Below are positions 24,131 through 33,237 of a stretch of 64,000 nucleotides of DNA, piece after piece. The position numbers and the translations under genes were made by a program. The stretch is from CAZWRV01 sp964636325 (GTDB taxonomy: Bacteria; Verrucomicrobiota; Lentisphaeria; Victivallales; GWF2-50-93): contig CAZWRV010000006.1 in NCBI GenBank assembly GCA_964636325.1, positions 1 through 64,000 of the forward strand. The letters run 5' to 3'. The notes under the pieces were generated by a model. That model was not told the DNA's origin. It did not search any database and was given only the letters and a program-made list of their open reading frames with translations. Each line of letters starts with the position of its first letter. Position 1 is the stretch's first letter.

Positions 24131-25258
24131 TCAATTTTTCTGATAGTGCCTTACAGAGTCAACGATTGCAAGGGGCTTATGCTTTTTCATCGGGAGGGGT
24201 ATCTTCATGTTCGAAGAGGATATGACCTGCAGCGCCTGCTTCCGCGGCCGGTTCGCCTGTTTTTCGGGCGCCGCCATGGACTGCGTGGCGATTCCGGAGC
24301 CGACTCCGCCGGCCGCGGGCGTCCTGCCCGGATTCTGAAGCTTCTCTATGTCGTCGATCAGTTCTTTCCACGACTGCTGGCGCGCCTTGGCGTGCCGTTC
24401 CATCATCTTTCGGAGAAGCCTCATTGCTCCTGCGCTTGTCCGGGCCCCTGCCACGGAATCGGACGGGACAGGGAAATTCCCCTTGAGGTGCAGTTCTAGT
24501 ATCCTGCCTACGTCGTTCTCCTTGTGGAAAGGCGGATTTCCGAAAAGCATGAAGTAAAGGGTGGTTCCAAGGGAATACAGATCCGTCCTCCAGTCAAGCT
24601 GTCCGCCGAGAATCTGCTCCGGGCTCATATGGTATGGCGAACCGAGTATGCTGTGGCGGCTTTTGTCTCCGACATACTGCGATATGCCGAGGTCCAGCAG
24701 GAATATCTCTCCCTCCCTGTCTATCATTATGTTGCTAGGCTTGATATCCTTGTGGAAGATTCCGACCTTCTCGTGTATGTAGCGCAGTGTCTCGGCGACG
24801 ACCTTGACGATTTCCAGGGCCCTGCTCTCGGAGAACGGCCCCAGGCGCTCCACGATGCCCTCGAGGGTGTCGCCCTCAATGTAGTTCATCGAGAGGTAGT
24901 AGTTTCTGCCGGAGACGCCGCCTTCGATCGCGGTAACGACGTTGCGATGGTTGATCTTTGCAGTGGTCTTGATTTCGGCCTTGAACATTTCGAGCAGCTC
25001 TTCGTCGGCGGCGATGCCTTCGACGACCTTGAGCGCTACCATGCGGTTCAACGCGAGCTGGCGCGCAAGATAGACCTTGCACATGCCGCCCTGCCCGAGG
25101 AGGCGCTGTATCTCGTAGGGTCCGATCCTGGCGCCCTTTTCCATCGGAGCGTCGGCCCCCGCAAAGATGACCGTCTCGTATGACTGGCCTGGGGCTGAAG
25201 GGGCTTTCCCATCGGAGCTGTTATGCGCTTTGACAGGAATCAGATTGCTTACGGCCAT
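24131..25258 (-). CDS. Serine/threonine protein kinase (eukaryotic-like, soluble)
   Basis: 375 aa. The kinase domain spans about residues 46-310: glycine loop LLGQGGMCKVYLA, ATP-binding Lys77 in VALKVVE, the catalytic loop FHKDIKPSNIMI (HKD in place of HRD), the metal-binding loop LLDLGIS (DLG in place of DFG), GSPYHMSPEQILGG and RTDLYSLGTTLYFMLFGNPP. The Lys, catalytic Asp, Asn and metal Asp are all kept, so activity is expected. The C-terminal 65 residues are basic and lack a transmembrane helix or sensor domain, unlike PknB-type receptors. No phosphatase is adjacent, although a PP2C-type protein is encoded in the Wsp-like operon 8 kb away. Confidence 0.93.
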   Translation of the reverse strand: MAVSNLIPVKAHNSSDGKAPSAPGQSYETVIFAGADAPMEKGARIGPYEIQRLLGQGGMCKVYLARQLALNRMVALKVVEGIAADEELLEMFKAEIKTTAKINHRNVVTAIEGGVSGRNYYLSMNYIEGDTLEGIVERLGPFSESRALEIVKVVAETLRYIHEKVGIFHKDIKPSNIMIDREGEIFLLDLGISQYVGDKSRHSILGSPYHMSPEQILGGQLDWRTDLYSLGTTLYFMLFGNPPFHKENDVGRILELHLKGNFPVPSDSVAGARTSAGAMRLLRKMMERHAKARQQSWKELIDDIEKLQNPGRTPAAGGVGSGIATQSMAAPEKQANRPRKQALQVISSSNMKIPLPMKKHKPLAIVDSVRHYQKN

Positions 25259-25845
25259 CCATAGCCTCGATGCTGTATTTTTCAGCGTTAGACGTTAAAA
25301 ATACCAAGAACATTTTGTTGCAATTTCCCGTAAGGAAGTAGATTTTTCCCTGCGGGAAAAAGGCGCCCTTACGGCGCGCAGGTAGCTTGCGCGCACCGCG
25401 CGCAAAGGGCAAACTCTGCATACGAGTAATGCTGTGTTATGTTGCTTGCGCGCGGCGCGCGCAAACTACTTTTGGAAAAAACGTTTTCCAAGTCGCGCCG
25501 TAAGGGACTAAAGATACAATGGCTGCGGACAATGTCAAAAGGATGTAGCGCGATCCGCGGCCCCGACCATGCTTGAAAGGCAACGAGGGTCGCCCCCGCC
25601 CGTTCTCCGCCCGGCGGGGGAAATCCCCGTAGAGGCGCACATTCTCTCAGAGAAGACTTAGGCATTGCTCCGCTGAGTAATGGCTCAGTCTTACATTCGG
25701 GGTCGCAGTCGGTATCGGAATCGGGGTCGAGCCCCAGTTTCTATATTCGATTCCGAATAGCGATTCCGCCCCCGACACCGATTGTCTTCGAAGAAAGACT
25801 GAGGGATTGCCCTCCTGATCAGAAAATCTGTATTTTCCTCAATCC
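25259..25845. other. Gene-poor spacer with GC-rich palindromes and word-like tracts
   Basis: No convincing ORF or RNA gene seen. It contains the family B element at 25366-25506, then a stretch of shuffled GGAATCGGGGTCG / CGATTCCG words (about 25695-25790). The last 90 bases hold a possible weak stem around TCAGTCTT and AAGACTGA (about 25685 and 25795). This is the longest gene-free stretch in the window. Confidence 0.5.
25366..25506. repeat. MITE-like element (family B), copy 1
   Basis: 141 bp bounded by perfect 13-bp inverted ends (CCCTTACGGCGCG and CGCGCCGTAAGGG). Inside are two GCTTGCGCGC-type palindromes and the hairpin TTGGAAAAAACGTTTTCCAA. The right 43 bp (25454-25496) recur inverted at 44166-44208 with one mismatch. 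No transposase lies within or beside it. Confidence 0.75.
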
Positions 25846-25850
25846 CCCGC

Positions 25851-25880
25851 TTGACATGATGTTCCTGAGTGCGACATTAA
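25851..25880 (+). promoter_or_regulatory. Promoter of GntR/LacI-type regulator gene
   Basis: A consensus -35, TTGACA (25851-25856), is followed at 18 bp by a weaker -10, CATTAA (25875-25880). The 13 bases CCCGCTTGACATG are identical to those in front of the second GntR-type gene at 60357-60369, supporting a functional promoter. Confidence 0.55.
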
Positions 25881-25881
25881 A

Positions 25882-25899
25882 CATCATAACGTTATTATG
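25882..25899. promoter_or_regulatory. Palindromic operator candidate
   Basis: CATCATAACGTTATTATG is an 18-bp palindrome with one mismatched pair and a perfect ATAACGTTAT core. It begins two bases after the proposed -10 and about 30 bases before the regulator's ATG, the expected place for autoregulation by a dimeric GntR-type repressor. Confidence 0.5.
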
Positions 25900-25930
25900 T
25901 TTTATGCGCTTCAAGCGCTGAGGCGGCGGG

Positions 25931-27112
25931 ATGAACATCATCAGAAGGGACAAATCGGCGGTCCGGTTCAGGGAGCTGGCGGAGACGCTCAGGCAGAAGA
26001 TCGTCCGCGGCGAATACAGACCAGGAGACCTGATCCCCTCCGAGCCCGAGCTCGGGAGTATCTACCATGTGAGCCGGATGACGGTGCGGAACGCGGTGGA
26101 ACTTCTTGTCCAGGAAGATCTTCTGAGGAAGGAAAGGGGCCGCGGGAGGGGCACTGTGGTCCTCAGGCAGGGCGTCCGCCGCAGCAGGAACCGCGTAGGC
26201 CTGAGCTTTGGGACTATGTCGGTCGCAAGCAGGGACCAGTGGAATCTTTCTGACACTTCGCCGGTGATGCAGGGGATCACGGAGAGCCTGAACATCTGGG
26301 AGTCCAACCTGAACGTCTTCACACTGGCGCCCGGGGTGAACCAGCTCGAATACGTGAAGAGCATCGTCGGTCGAAACATAATCGACGGGCTCTTCCTGTT
26401 CCCCATGGCGGAATATACTGCGGGCATTGTAGGATACCTCAGGGAGAATAAAATCCCGACGGTCTTCATAGCCACGACGTCGACCGACTCCCCCGCCCTG
26501 CCGCCGGGCATCCCGTCAGTCAGGATAGACGAGACCGCCGGCATAGACATCTTCCTCGAACAGCACAGGAACTCCTACAGGAGTCTCAGCTTTCTGGGGA
26601 CTGACGGCAGCGAGCTCGACCGCACCATACGGCTCTTCAACCTTTCCCGAGGCATCAGGAATTTCAAGGTCTCCTCGTTCCGCCTCGCCCCCGGCTCCGA
26701 CTATTTTGCGGATGTCAAGAAAGTGTTGAGGGATCTCTCGTCCGACAGGGAAAACCTGCTGCTTGTCGCAACGAACGAACTCACCAGCTACGCCGATGCC
26801 GCAATATCCAGCCTGGCGCTCAGGGTTCCGGGCCAGTTGTCGGTCGCATGCTTCAAGCATTACGTGCATCTGCCAGAGAGGGCTGAAAGCAGGTTCAGCC
26901 ACATCAGCCGCGACTATATCGGCGTCGGCAGGGCCGCGGGAAAGATGATGCTCGAGATTGCCGGCGTCAATATGCCAGAGCCGGGATTGACGCTTGATCG
27001 CAGCCTTCTGTTCCCGAGCGAGTTCGTCGACAGAGGAACCACAAGGACTGCGGGCAGTCCGCCTGCGGGGGAATCCCAGAAGAAGCGCATCGCCGTAAAA
27101 AATGACCTATAG
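25931..27112 (+). CDS. GntR-HTH / LacI-type sugar-binding transcriptional regulator
   Basis: 393 aa. The winged helix (about residues 10-78) reads RFRELAETLRQKIVRGEYRP, GDLIPSEPELGSIYHVSRMT, VRNAVELLVQEDLLRKERG, the GntR pattern. Residues about 85-375 form a periplasmic-binding-protein type I (LacI/AraR-like) sensor: VGLSFGTM, NIIDGLFLFPM, IPTVFIATTS, RENLLLVATNEL, SVACFKHYVHLPE, GVGRAAGKMMLEIAGV. This architecture (as in AraR) binds a sugar effector and releases DNA. It is followed 16 bases later by a pseudopilin gene and then by DUF4838 genes, which it probably controls together with its own promoter. Confidence 0.9.
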   Translation: MNIIRRDKSAVRFRELAETLRQKIVRGEYRPGDLIPSEPELGSIYHVSRMTVRNAVELLVQEDLLRKERGRGRGTVVLRQGVRRSRNRVGLSFGTMSVASRDQWNLSDTSPVMQGITESLNIWESNLNVFTLAPGVNQLEYVKSIVGRNIIDGLFLFPMAEYTAGIVGYLRENKIPTVFIATTSTDSPALPPGIPSVRIDETAGIDIFLEQHRNSYRSLSFLGTDGSELDRTIRLFNLSRGIRNFKVSSFRLAPGSDYFADVKKVLRDLSSDRENLLLVATNELTSYADAAISSLALRVPGQLSVACFKHYVHLPERAESRFSHISRDYIGVGRAAGKMMLEIAGVNMPEPGLTLDRSLLFPSEFVDRGTTRTAGSPPAGESQKKRIAVKNDL

Positions 27113-27128
27113 CATGGAGGACTGACTT

Positions 27129-27830
27129 ATGGAGAGGACCAAAGGCTTCACTCTCATCGAACTTCTGGTGGTGATCGCGATCATCTCCATCCTCATGGCC
27201 ATGCTCCTGCCGGCTCTGAAGGACGCCAAGAGGATGGTCAAGATCACGGGCTGCGCCAACAACATGAAGAGCCTTGGAACAGCCCACACTATGTATCAGG
27301 ACGAATGGGACGGCTACATGGTTCCGAACTATTCCGTCGCATGGTGGGAACAGGCGCTTCAGCCTTACCTTGGAATGAAGAACCAGGAATATGCGCCTAA
27401 AAACAAGCCCGGAAGCGTCTTCACCTGCTACGAGCAGCCGGAGGGGAACTTCAACGGAAACTATCCTTCGTTCGGCAGGAACAACGCGTGCGGCAACCCT
27501 ATGGGGAACTGGAACACTTCGGCGCTGAAACTGTCCGCTTTCAAGGCACCATGGGGAAAAGTCTTCCTGGTGGATCACGCATACAACGACGGGATCATGG
27601 CGACTTATTACTTCCATAATTCCGCATATCCAAGCCATAACGGAACTTACAGCGGGGTCATACATATGCGCCATCTCGGAAGAAAGGCTAACATCGCATT
27701 CCTGGACGGGCATGTGAAGTGCTACGGCTCCCCCCCGCTCCCCAAGGGAGGATTTTCAAGCTGGGCGGAAGGCCACGCCCAGGGCGGGCCATGGACCGAT
27801 CCGGCGATGGATCCGCCGCAGGACCTGTAG
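27129..27830 (+). CDS. Pseudopilin-like protein with prepilin N-terminus
   Basis: 233 aa. The leader ERTKG precedes the cleavage site and hydrophobic helix FTLIELLVVIAIISILMAML with Glu at +5, the type IV prepilin/type II secretion class. The rest is a globular domain ending in HLGRKANIAFLDGHVKCYG, the H-X9-DG motif found in large pseudopilin families of Planctomycetes, Verrucomicrobia and Lentisphaerota. No secretion or pilus machinery genes are nearby, so processing would rely on a shared peptidase encoded elsewhere. GGAGG precedes the ATG. Position between regulator and hydrolases suggests a role in substrate binding or surface display of this glycan system; the function is unproven. Confidence 0.88.
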   Translation: MERTKGFTLIELLVVIAIISILMAMLLPALKDAKRMVKITGCANNMKSLGTAHTMYQDEWDGYMVPNYSVAWWEQALQPYLGMKNQEYAPKNKPGSVFTCYEQPEGNFNGNYPSFGRNNACGNPMGNWNTSALKLSAFKAPWGKVFLVDHAYNDGIMATYYFHNSAYPSHNGTYSGVIHMRHLGRKANIAFLDGHVKCYGSPPLPKGGFSSWAEGHAQGGPWTDPAMDPPQDL

Positions 27831-27952
27831 GACATCCAATATCCAACAAGGAACATCCAATAGCCGAGTGAAAACCTTAACTGGCATAGGAGCCCGGATA
27901 TGAGGAGGAACACACCGTTGTTCAATAACACAACAGTCAGGAGGTTGTCACG

Positions 27953-30493
27953 ATGAGAACTCTTTTCGCGCTGGGAAGCATTGCAGCTTTTAGCATTGCT
28001 GCCGCCGGGTCGCTGGCCGGCGAACAGATGAAGCTTGACCTCGTAAAGGACGGCGTGCCTTCGGCGAGCATCGTCATCGCCAAGGACGCGGACAAGGCTG
28101 CGAAGTTCGCGGCGTTAGAGCTGCAGTCGCACATACGGACGATCACCGGCGCGACGCTCCCGATCATCACGGACGACAAGCCGCTTGACGGAAACCTGCT
28201 CCTGGTCGGCGCAAGCTCCGCGGCGGAAAAGCTCGGGTTCAAAGGCGGCGCCTTCAAGAGCCAGGAATACATGATCAAGGCCGTCCTACCTTCGACGGTA
28301 ATCCTGATGGGGAAGGACAAGAACGACAAGGGGGAGCTTCTCTACGACTACATGTCCAATCCTGGTTCCGCCATAAACACATGGCCGTCCATATTCGATG
28401 AAATCGGCTCCATGTATGCTGTCTATGATTTCCTCCGGGACTGCTGCGGCGTGAAGTGGCTCAACCCGACCGACGCCGGTACGATAACTCCAAGTGCCGA
28501 GACGCTTCAGGTCTCCGTATCCGAGATCCGCAGGAAGCCGTTCATGGACTACCGCGAGGCCTGCGGGAACAATTCCGAAAACCTGAACTCCGGCGGAGGG
28601 AACTGGCGTGCTGGAAGCGACGGGGCGGAAAAGTTCAACGCCATCGCCTACGCGAAAAACGCCGAGGCGTTCAAGGACAAGCATCTCAATGCGATGGCGC
28701 GGCGGGCGCAGAACCGCCTCTTCCAGTACCGGATGAAGGACGGCGGGGAGAAGTCCCACTGCAACCATTCTCTCTACAACTACTACGAACGCTTCCTCGA
28801 CAAGGGCCACAAGAACTTCGAGGGCTACCATCCCGAATATTTCGCCCAGGGCTACGAGGGTCAGCCGCCGCAGCTATGCTACAGCAATCCGGGGACGGTC
28901 GAGCAGATTGTCAAGGATGCCAGGGACTACTTCGACCAGGGCGGTTACACGAAACCCATGTGCGGAATCGGCTCGCCCGGATACCAATGGGGCGAAAGGT
29001 TCTTCGCCATAGAGCCCATGGACAATTCATCCTTCTGCAAATGCGAAGCCTGCGCCAAGCAGTATGAACCGTCCCGGGCGGCCGAATCCTCCCAGCACAG
29101 CACATACTGGTTCCGCTTCATAAACAAGGTCGCCGCGGAACTTAAGAAGAGCCATCCGGACAAGAGGATTTCCACCCTGGCCTACGGGACTCGGGAGGGA
29201 CTGCCTGCCGGGCTCAAGCTCGAGGACAACGTCGTCGTCCACTTCTGCATAAGCGGGAACCGAATGCCCTACAGCCCCCTCCTCAAGAAGCAGGAGGCGC
29301 GCCTCCGCGAATGGAGCGAGAAGGAGGACGTACCGATGTATCTCTGGCTGTACAACACGTTCCCGGTGGAGATCGCCAACAACGGCAAGTTCCACTGCTT
29401 CCCCGGATTCTTCGCGCACGAGGCCAAGCGCCAGTTCGACCTCTTCAAGCAGCTCGACATCCGCGGAATCTTCCACTGCGGGTTCAACGGCGAGGTCGAA
29501 AACTACGTCACCTACCGCCTGATGGACAATCCGGATCTTCCGATCGAACCACTGCTTGACGAATACTTCGCCCAGTTCGGCCCCGCGGGAAAGCCGCTCC
29601 GCCAGATGTATGAGCTGATCGAAAGGCGCTACTGCGACCAGGCGAACTATCCGAAGGGCGGAGGCGGAGAGCCGTTCGATGGGCACCAGACCGTCGGCGT
29701 CGCATGGGAACACCTTGGAAATGCGGAAACCATGGCATCGCTGCAGGCGCTCATGGAGGAGGCGGAAAAGGCGGCATCTACCGATATTGAGAAGAAGCGC
29801 GTCCAGGCCTGGAAGGAGGCCGTCTGGAACTACATGAAGGCCGGCCGGGAAAGCTATGTCGAACGTATGAACGCGCCCGTCCCCGACGTCAAGGCGCCGA
29901 GGGTGGCAGAAGCCGGCGGCGACCCGGGCAAGGCTGACTGGAGCAAGGCGTCCCCCCTTGGCGACAAATGGTTCAAGCGCGGCGGAGACCAGCCTTCCGC
30001 CATGAAGCTTGGCGGGCGCATATGCCACGACGGCAATTACTTGTACCTGGAACTCGTCGACAACATCGATCCGAAAAAGCTCACCACATCTCCTATGATA
30101 GCCTGCTACGACGACTGGGAGATCGTCCTTGCGCTGCAGAAGGCTCAGCCCTTCCGCCAATATCTCGTCGGCCCATCCGCCATGACCGAGGCACTCTCCT
30201 ACGGCGAGCTGAACTGGCGGCAAGGTGTCAGCGCCAAGGAGCACGGCGGAGAAAAGAGCTTCGGCCTGAAGGCGGACTCCGACACCTCCGGCGACAAATG
30301 GACGCTTCGCCTGGCCTTTCCGCTCAAGACGATGTCAGACCGCCCGGTCAAGCCAGGCGACACCGTCTACCTCAACATCATGCGCGTAGGCGGTCCGAAC
30401 TCCTGCGGCGAATCACCATACGGGATATATACCTGGGTCTCGCATACCACAGTAAAGGACGTCGACCGCCTCGGTAAAGTGACGCTGGAATAA
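27953..30493 (+). CDS. Secreted DUF4838 protein, paralogue 1
   Basis: 846 aa. Signal peptide about 1-22 (LGSIAAFSIAAAGSLAG). Residues about 30-130 resemble the N-terminal domain of GH67/GH20-type enzymes (AKFAALELQSHIRTITGATL). DUF4838 follows (about 200-560), with the conserved cysteine cluster FCKCEAC (Cys362, 364, 367) and FHCGFNGEVENYVTYRLMDN. The C-terminal 170 residues look like a family-9-type carbohydrate-binding or DOMON-like beta domain (GRICHDGNYLYLELVDN, YDDWEIVLAL). The biochemical activity of DUF4838 is not established; context implies binding or cleavage of a complex glycan outside the cytoplasm. The 120-bp spacer upstream contains ACATCCAATATCCAACAAGG words. Confidence 0.87.
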   Translation: MRTLFALGSIAAFSIAAAGSLAGEQMKLDLVKDGVPSASIVIAKDADKAAKFAALELQSHIRTITGATLPIITDDKPLDGNLLLVGASSAAEKLGFKGGAFKSQEYMIKAVLPSTVILMGKDKNDKGELLYDYMSNPGSAINTWPSIFDEIGSMYAVYDFLRDCCGVKWLNPTDAGTITPSAETLQVSVSEIRRKPFMDYREACGNNSENLNSGGGNWRAGSDGAEKFNAIAYAKNAEAFKDKHLNAMARRAQNRLFQYRMKDGGEKSHCNHSLYNYYERFLDKGHKNFEGYHPEYFAQGYEGQPPQLCYSNPGTVEQIVKDARDYFDQGGYTKPMCGIGSPGYQWGERFFAIEPMDNSSFCKCEACAKQYEPSRAAESSQHSTYWFRFINKVAAELKKSHPDKRISTLAYGTREGLPAGLKLEDNVVVHFCISGNRMPYSPLLKKQEARLREWSEKEDVPMYLWLYNTFPVEIANNGKFHCFPGFFAHEAKRQFDLFKQLDIRGIFHCGFNGEVENYVTYRLMDNPDLPIEPLLDEYFAQFGPAGKPLRQMYELIERRYCDQANYPKGGGGEPFDGHQTVGVAWEHLGNAETMASLQALMEEAEKAASTDIEKKRVQAWKEAVWNYMKAGRESYVERMNAPVPDVKAPRVAEAGGDPGKADWSKASPLGDKWFKRGGDQPSAMKLGGRICHDGNYLYLELVDNIDPKKLTTSPMIACYDDWEIVLALQKAQPFRQYLVGPSAMTEALSYGELNWRQGVSAKEHGGEKSFGLKADSDTSGDKWTLRLAFPLKTMSDRPVKPGDTVYLNIMRVGGPNSCGESPYGIYTWVSHTTVKDVDRLGKVTLE

Positions 30494-30498
30494 AAATA

Positions 30499-30603
30499 GA
30501 GGTGATTGCAGAACTAAGTTTTGCATCCCAGGTGTCGGGTGTCAGTAAATTTAGAAATAAAAACATGAGATAGCAGGCTTTTCATACTGCTGACACCTGA
30601 ACA
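30499..30603. repeat. Spacer repeat (family C), copy 1
   Basis: The first 38 bases match 55498-55535 in inverted orientation with one mismatch, and the remainder (AGATAGCAGGCTTTTCAT and CTGACACCTGA words) matches 55433-55497 more loosely. A GTTTTGC stem around TAA is perfect in the other copy and has one mismatch here. It sits between two paralogous DUF4838 genes. Confidence 0.75.
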
Positions 30604-30655
30604 CCGCTGATTGCAGACTTTTCTAAACTGGCTCAATAATATAAAGGAGGAAACG

Positions 30656-33148
30656 ATGCGTAAAGGGTTTGCGGGATTGGGGCTCTGTCTTGCGGCGGCG
30701 CTGGGCCTGAGCGAAATCAACGCCGGAGAACTGACGCTTGTCAAGGACGGCAAATCTGCGGCCGCGATCATCCTGGCTGATGACGCCACGCGCTCCGCCC
30801 AATTCGCGGCGCTCGAGCTGCAGGATCAGATAAAGTCCATAACGGGCGCGGCCCTGCCGATCAAGGCCAGGCCGGAAGAGGGCGAGGCGGCCGTATATGT
30901 TGGGGAAAGCGAGGAAGCGAAAAAGGCCGGACTCGGCCAAGAGCAGTTCAAGGAGCAGGAATACGCCGTCAAATTCATCCCGAACGGCATCATCTTGGCA
31001 GGCCTTGACGCGCCGGTCGGCACAAAGGTCGTCTATGATCCCGCCAAGCCGGAATCATGGGCGAACCTGCCCGACCTATGGGAGGAGAGAGGAACCCTCA
31101 ACGCCGCCTACGACTTCCTGGAGCGCTTCTGCGGAGTCCGCTACTTCAACCCTACGGAGTTCGGAACCTCGTTCCCGAAAAAGTCCACGCTGGCCGTCTC
31201 CGGTGACGACGTCAGGCGCTCCCCGTTCTTCAGATACCGGGAGGCGTATCCGCTGTCTGTATCGCCCCAGAGCGCAGACGCCTGCAATGTGATGTGGAGG
31301 ACGAGCGATCCCGAATTCCTGGAATGGCGTTCGCTCGCATACCCGGCGATGACGGCGCAGTTCGCCGACAAAGGCCAGTTCGACCGCGCATACAGGAACA
31401 TCGCATACCGCTATTCACTGCGCTCGCGCAACGGCGGCGAGAAGATGGCCGCCAACCATTCCCTTTATCCTTATTATGAATATTTCTGGAACAAGGATTC
31501 GAAGTCCTTCATCGAACCTCATCCCGAATGGTTCGCGCAGGGCTGGGGCGAAGGCAGGCCCGAGCAGATGTGCTACACCCAGGACTCCCTCGCCGAACAG
31601 GTGGCGAAGGAGGCCGCAAACTACTTCGCGGGCAAGAACATAAAGGGCGACGGCGAACGCGCCCCGCAGTGGGGCAGGACAAACTTCGCCGTGGTTCCAC
31701 AGGACAACGAATTCCACTGCCGCTGCGCCAACTGCCAGAAGCTGCTCAAAGCTAACAAGGACCAGAACAGGGGCCGCGACTTCTCAACCGACCTCATGTT
31801 CACCTTCGTCAACAAAGTCGCCGAAAAGGTGAAGAGGACAAACCCTGACAAGACCATATCGGCCCTGGCATACGCGGGCTACATGGCTCCGCCGAGCTTC
31901 CCGCTCGCGGACAATGTCGCCGTGCACTTCTGCTGGGACAGCAACCGCGCGCCCGAATTCTCGGAGGGCTACAAGTACGAGCAGGATTATCTGATGGACT
32001 GGGCTAAGAAGAATCCGCCGCGCGGGCTCTACCTGTGGCTCTATTACACCTTCCCTCTGGAGTTCGCGCAGAACGGGAACTACCACTGCTTCCCGGGATT
32101 CTTCGCGCACACCATCGGAAAACAGTTCAAGCTCTTCCACAAGCTCGGGATCAAGGGGATGTTCCACTGCGGATACGGGCAGGAGGTCGAAAGCTATCTC
32201 ACCTTCCGCCTGATGGACGATCCGACACTCGACACCGAACTTGTCCTGGACGAATATTTCAAGCTCATGTACGGCCCCGCAGCTCGGCCGATGAAGGAAA
32301 TATACGAGACGATCGAAAGCATATACCAGGATCCTAAGAACCATCCCGAAGGCGTCCGCGGCGCCGAGCTTTCATGGTCATGCCAGGGGACACCTGACAG
32401 GATGAGGAAGCTGCAGGAGCTGCTCGACCAGGCGAAGACGCTCGCCTCCGCCTCCCCCGAAAAGGAGCGCGTCGCGCTTTGGGACAAAGGCGTCTGGCGC
32501 TACATGACGAAAGGGGCGCAGATGTACAACGACAAGATGAGCGCTCCGATGCCGTCCGCAACGGTTCCGAAAGTCCCCGCCGCCGACGGAGACCCGGCCA
32601 AGGCCGACTGGTCCAAGGCGGCCGAGCTGAAGGAATGGTTCAACTTCGGCCAGGGCACCAAGGCGACCCGGCAGCTTTCCGCAAGGTTCGTCCACGACGG
32701 CAAGTTCCTCTATGTCCAGCTTGAAGATCATTGCGAGACCGACAAACTTGTCACCGCCGCCGCAGTCTTCCCGTGCGACGACTGGGAGGTCTTCGTCTCC
32801 CTCCAGCGCGGAATGCCCTACCGGCAGTATGCGGCCGGCCCAAGCGGAAAACTTGTCGCACTCTCACACGGAGAAGTGAACTTCCGCACGAACGTCACCA
32901 TCGAAAACCCGGGCGTCGCCGTCGTCTCCGAAAAGCAGCCCGACCTCTGGCGGGTCAGAATGGCGCTGCCGCTGGAGAAGATGCTCGCGAAGCCGGTCAA
33001 TCCCGGCGACAAGCTCTTCCTCAACGTAATCCGCATCGCAAACCAGGCGCTATCTAAGGTTTCAAGCCACTATGACATGAGCTCGATGGTCAGCTTCTCC
33101 ACGGTGCACGACCCCGTCCGCGCCGCCGAGCTGACGCTGGAGAAATAA
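30656..33148 (+). CDS. Secreted DUF4838 protein, paralogue 2
   Basis: 830 aa from the ATG with AAAGGAGG upstream; the frame extends 15 codons earlier but without a Shine-Dalgarno. Signal peptide about 1-22 (GLGLCLAAALGLSEINAGE). It has the same order of domains as paralogue 1: GH67-like N-terminal domain (AQFAALELQDQIKSITGAAL), DUF4838 with CRCANC (Cys355, 357, 360) and FHCGYGQEVESYLTFRLMDD, and a C-terminal carbohydrate-binding-like domain (ARFVHDGKFLYVQLEDHCE, CDDWEVFVSLQRG). The close similarity indicates tandem duplication, with divergence suggesting different ligand preference. Confidence 0.87.
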   Translation: MRKGFAGLGLCLAAALGLSEINAGELTLVKDGKSAAAIILADDATRSAQFAALELQDQIKSITGAALPIKARPEEGEAAVYVGESEEAKKAGLGQEQFKEQEYAVKFIPNGIILAGLDAPVGTKVVYDPAKPESWANLPDLWEERGTLNAAYDFLERFCGVRYFNPTEFGTSFPKKSTLAVSGDDVRRSPFFRYREAYPLSVSPQSADACNVMWRTSDPEFLEWRSLAYPAMTAQFADKGQFDRAYRNIAYRYSLRSRNGGEKMAANHSLYPYYEYFWNKDSKSFIEPHPEWFAQGWGEGRPEQMCYTQDSLAEQVAKEAANYFAGKNIKGDGERAPQWGRTNFAVVPQDNEFHCRCANCQKLLKANKDQNRGRDFSTDLMFTFVNKVAEKVKRTNPDKTISALAYAGYMAPPSFPLADNVAVHFCWDSNRAPEFSEGYKYEQDYLMDWAKKNPPRGLYLWLYYTFPLEFAQNGNYHCFPGFFAHTIGKQFKLFHKLGIKGMFHCGYGQEVESYLTFRLMDDPTLDTELVLDEYFKLMYGPAARPMKEIYETIESIYQDPKNHPEGVRGAELSWSCQGTPDRMRKLQELLDQAKTLASASPEKERVALWDKGVWRYMTKGAQMYNDKMSAPMPSATVPKVPAADGDPAKADWSKAAELKEWFNFGQGTKATRQLSARFVHDGKFLYVQLEDHCETDKLVTAAAVFPCDDWEVFVSLQRGMPYRQYAAGPSGKLVALSHGEVNFRTNVTIENPGVAVVSEKQPDLWRVRMALPLEKMLAKPVNPGDKLFLNVIRIANQALSKVSSHYDMSSMVSFSTVHDPVRAAELTLEK

Positions 33149-33237
33149 CGTTTACGCCCGGTGTTGCGTCAGACTTCTCCGACTCGTCAGACTGCTCGGA
33201 CTATTCTGACAATCTCATTTTTATCGTGAGGTGAAAA

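Noticed and set aside
25685..25800. Possible riboswitch or structured RNA upstream of the GntR-type gene
   Set aside because: The stems are short and embedded in word-like repeats, and the proposed promoter lies downstream of them, so they would not be in the leader.
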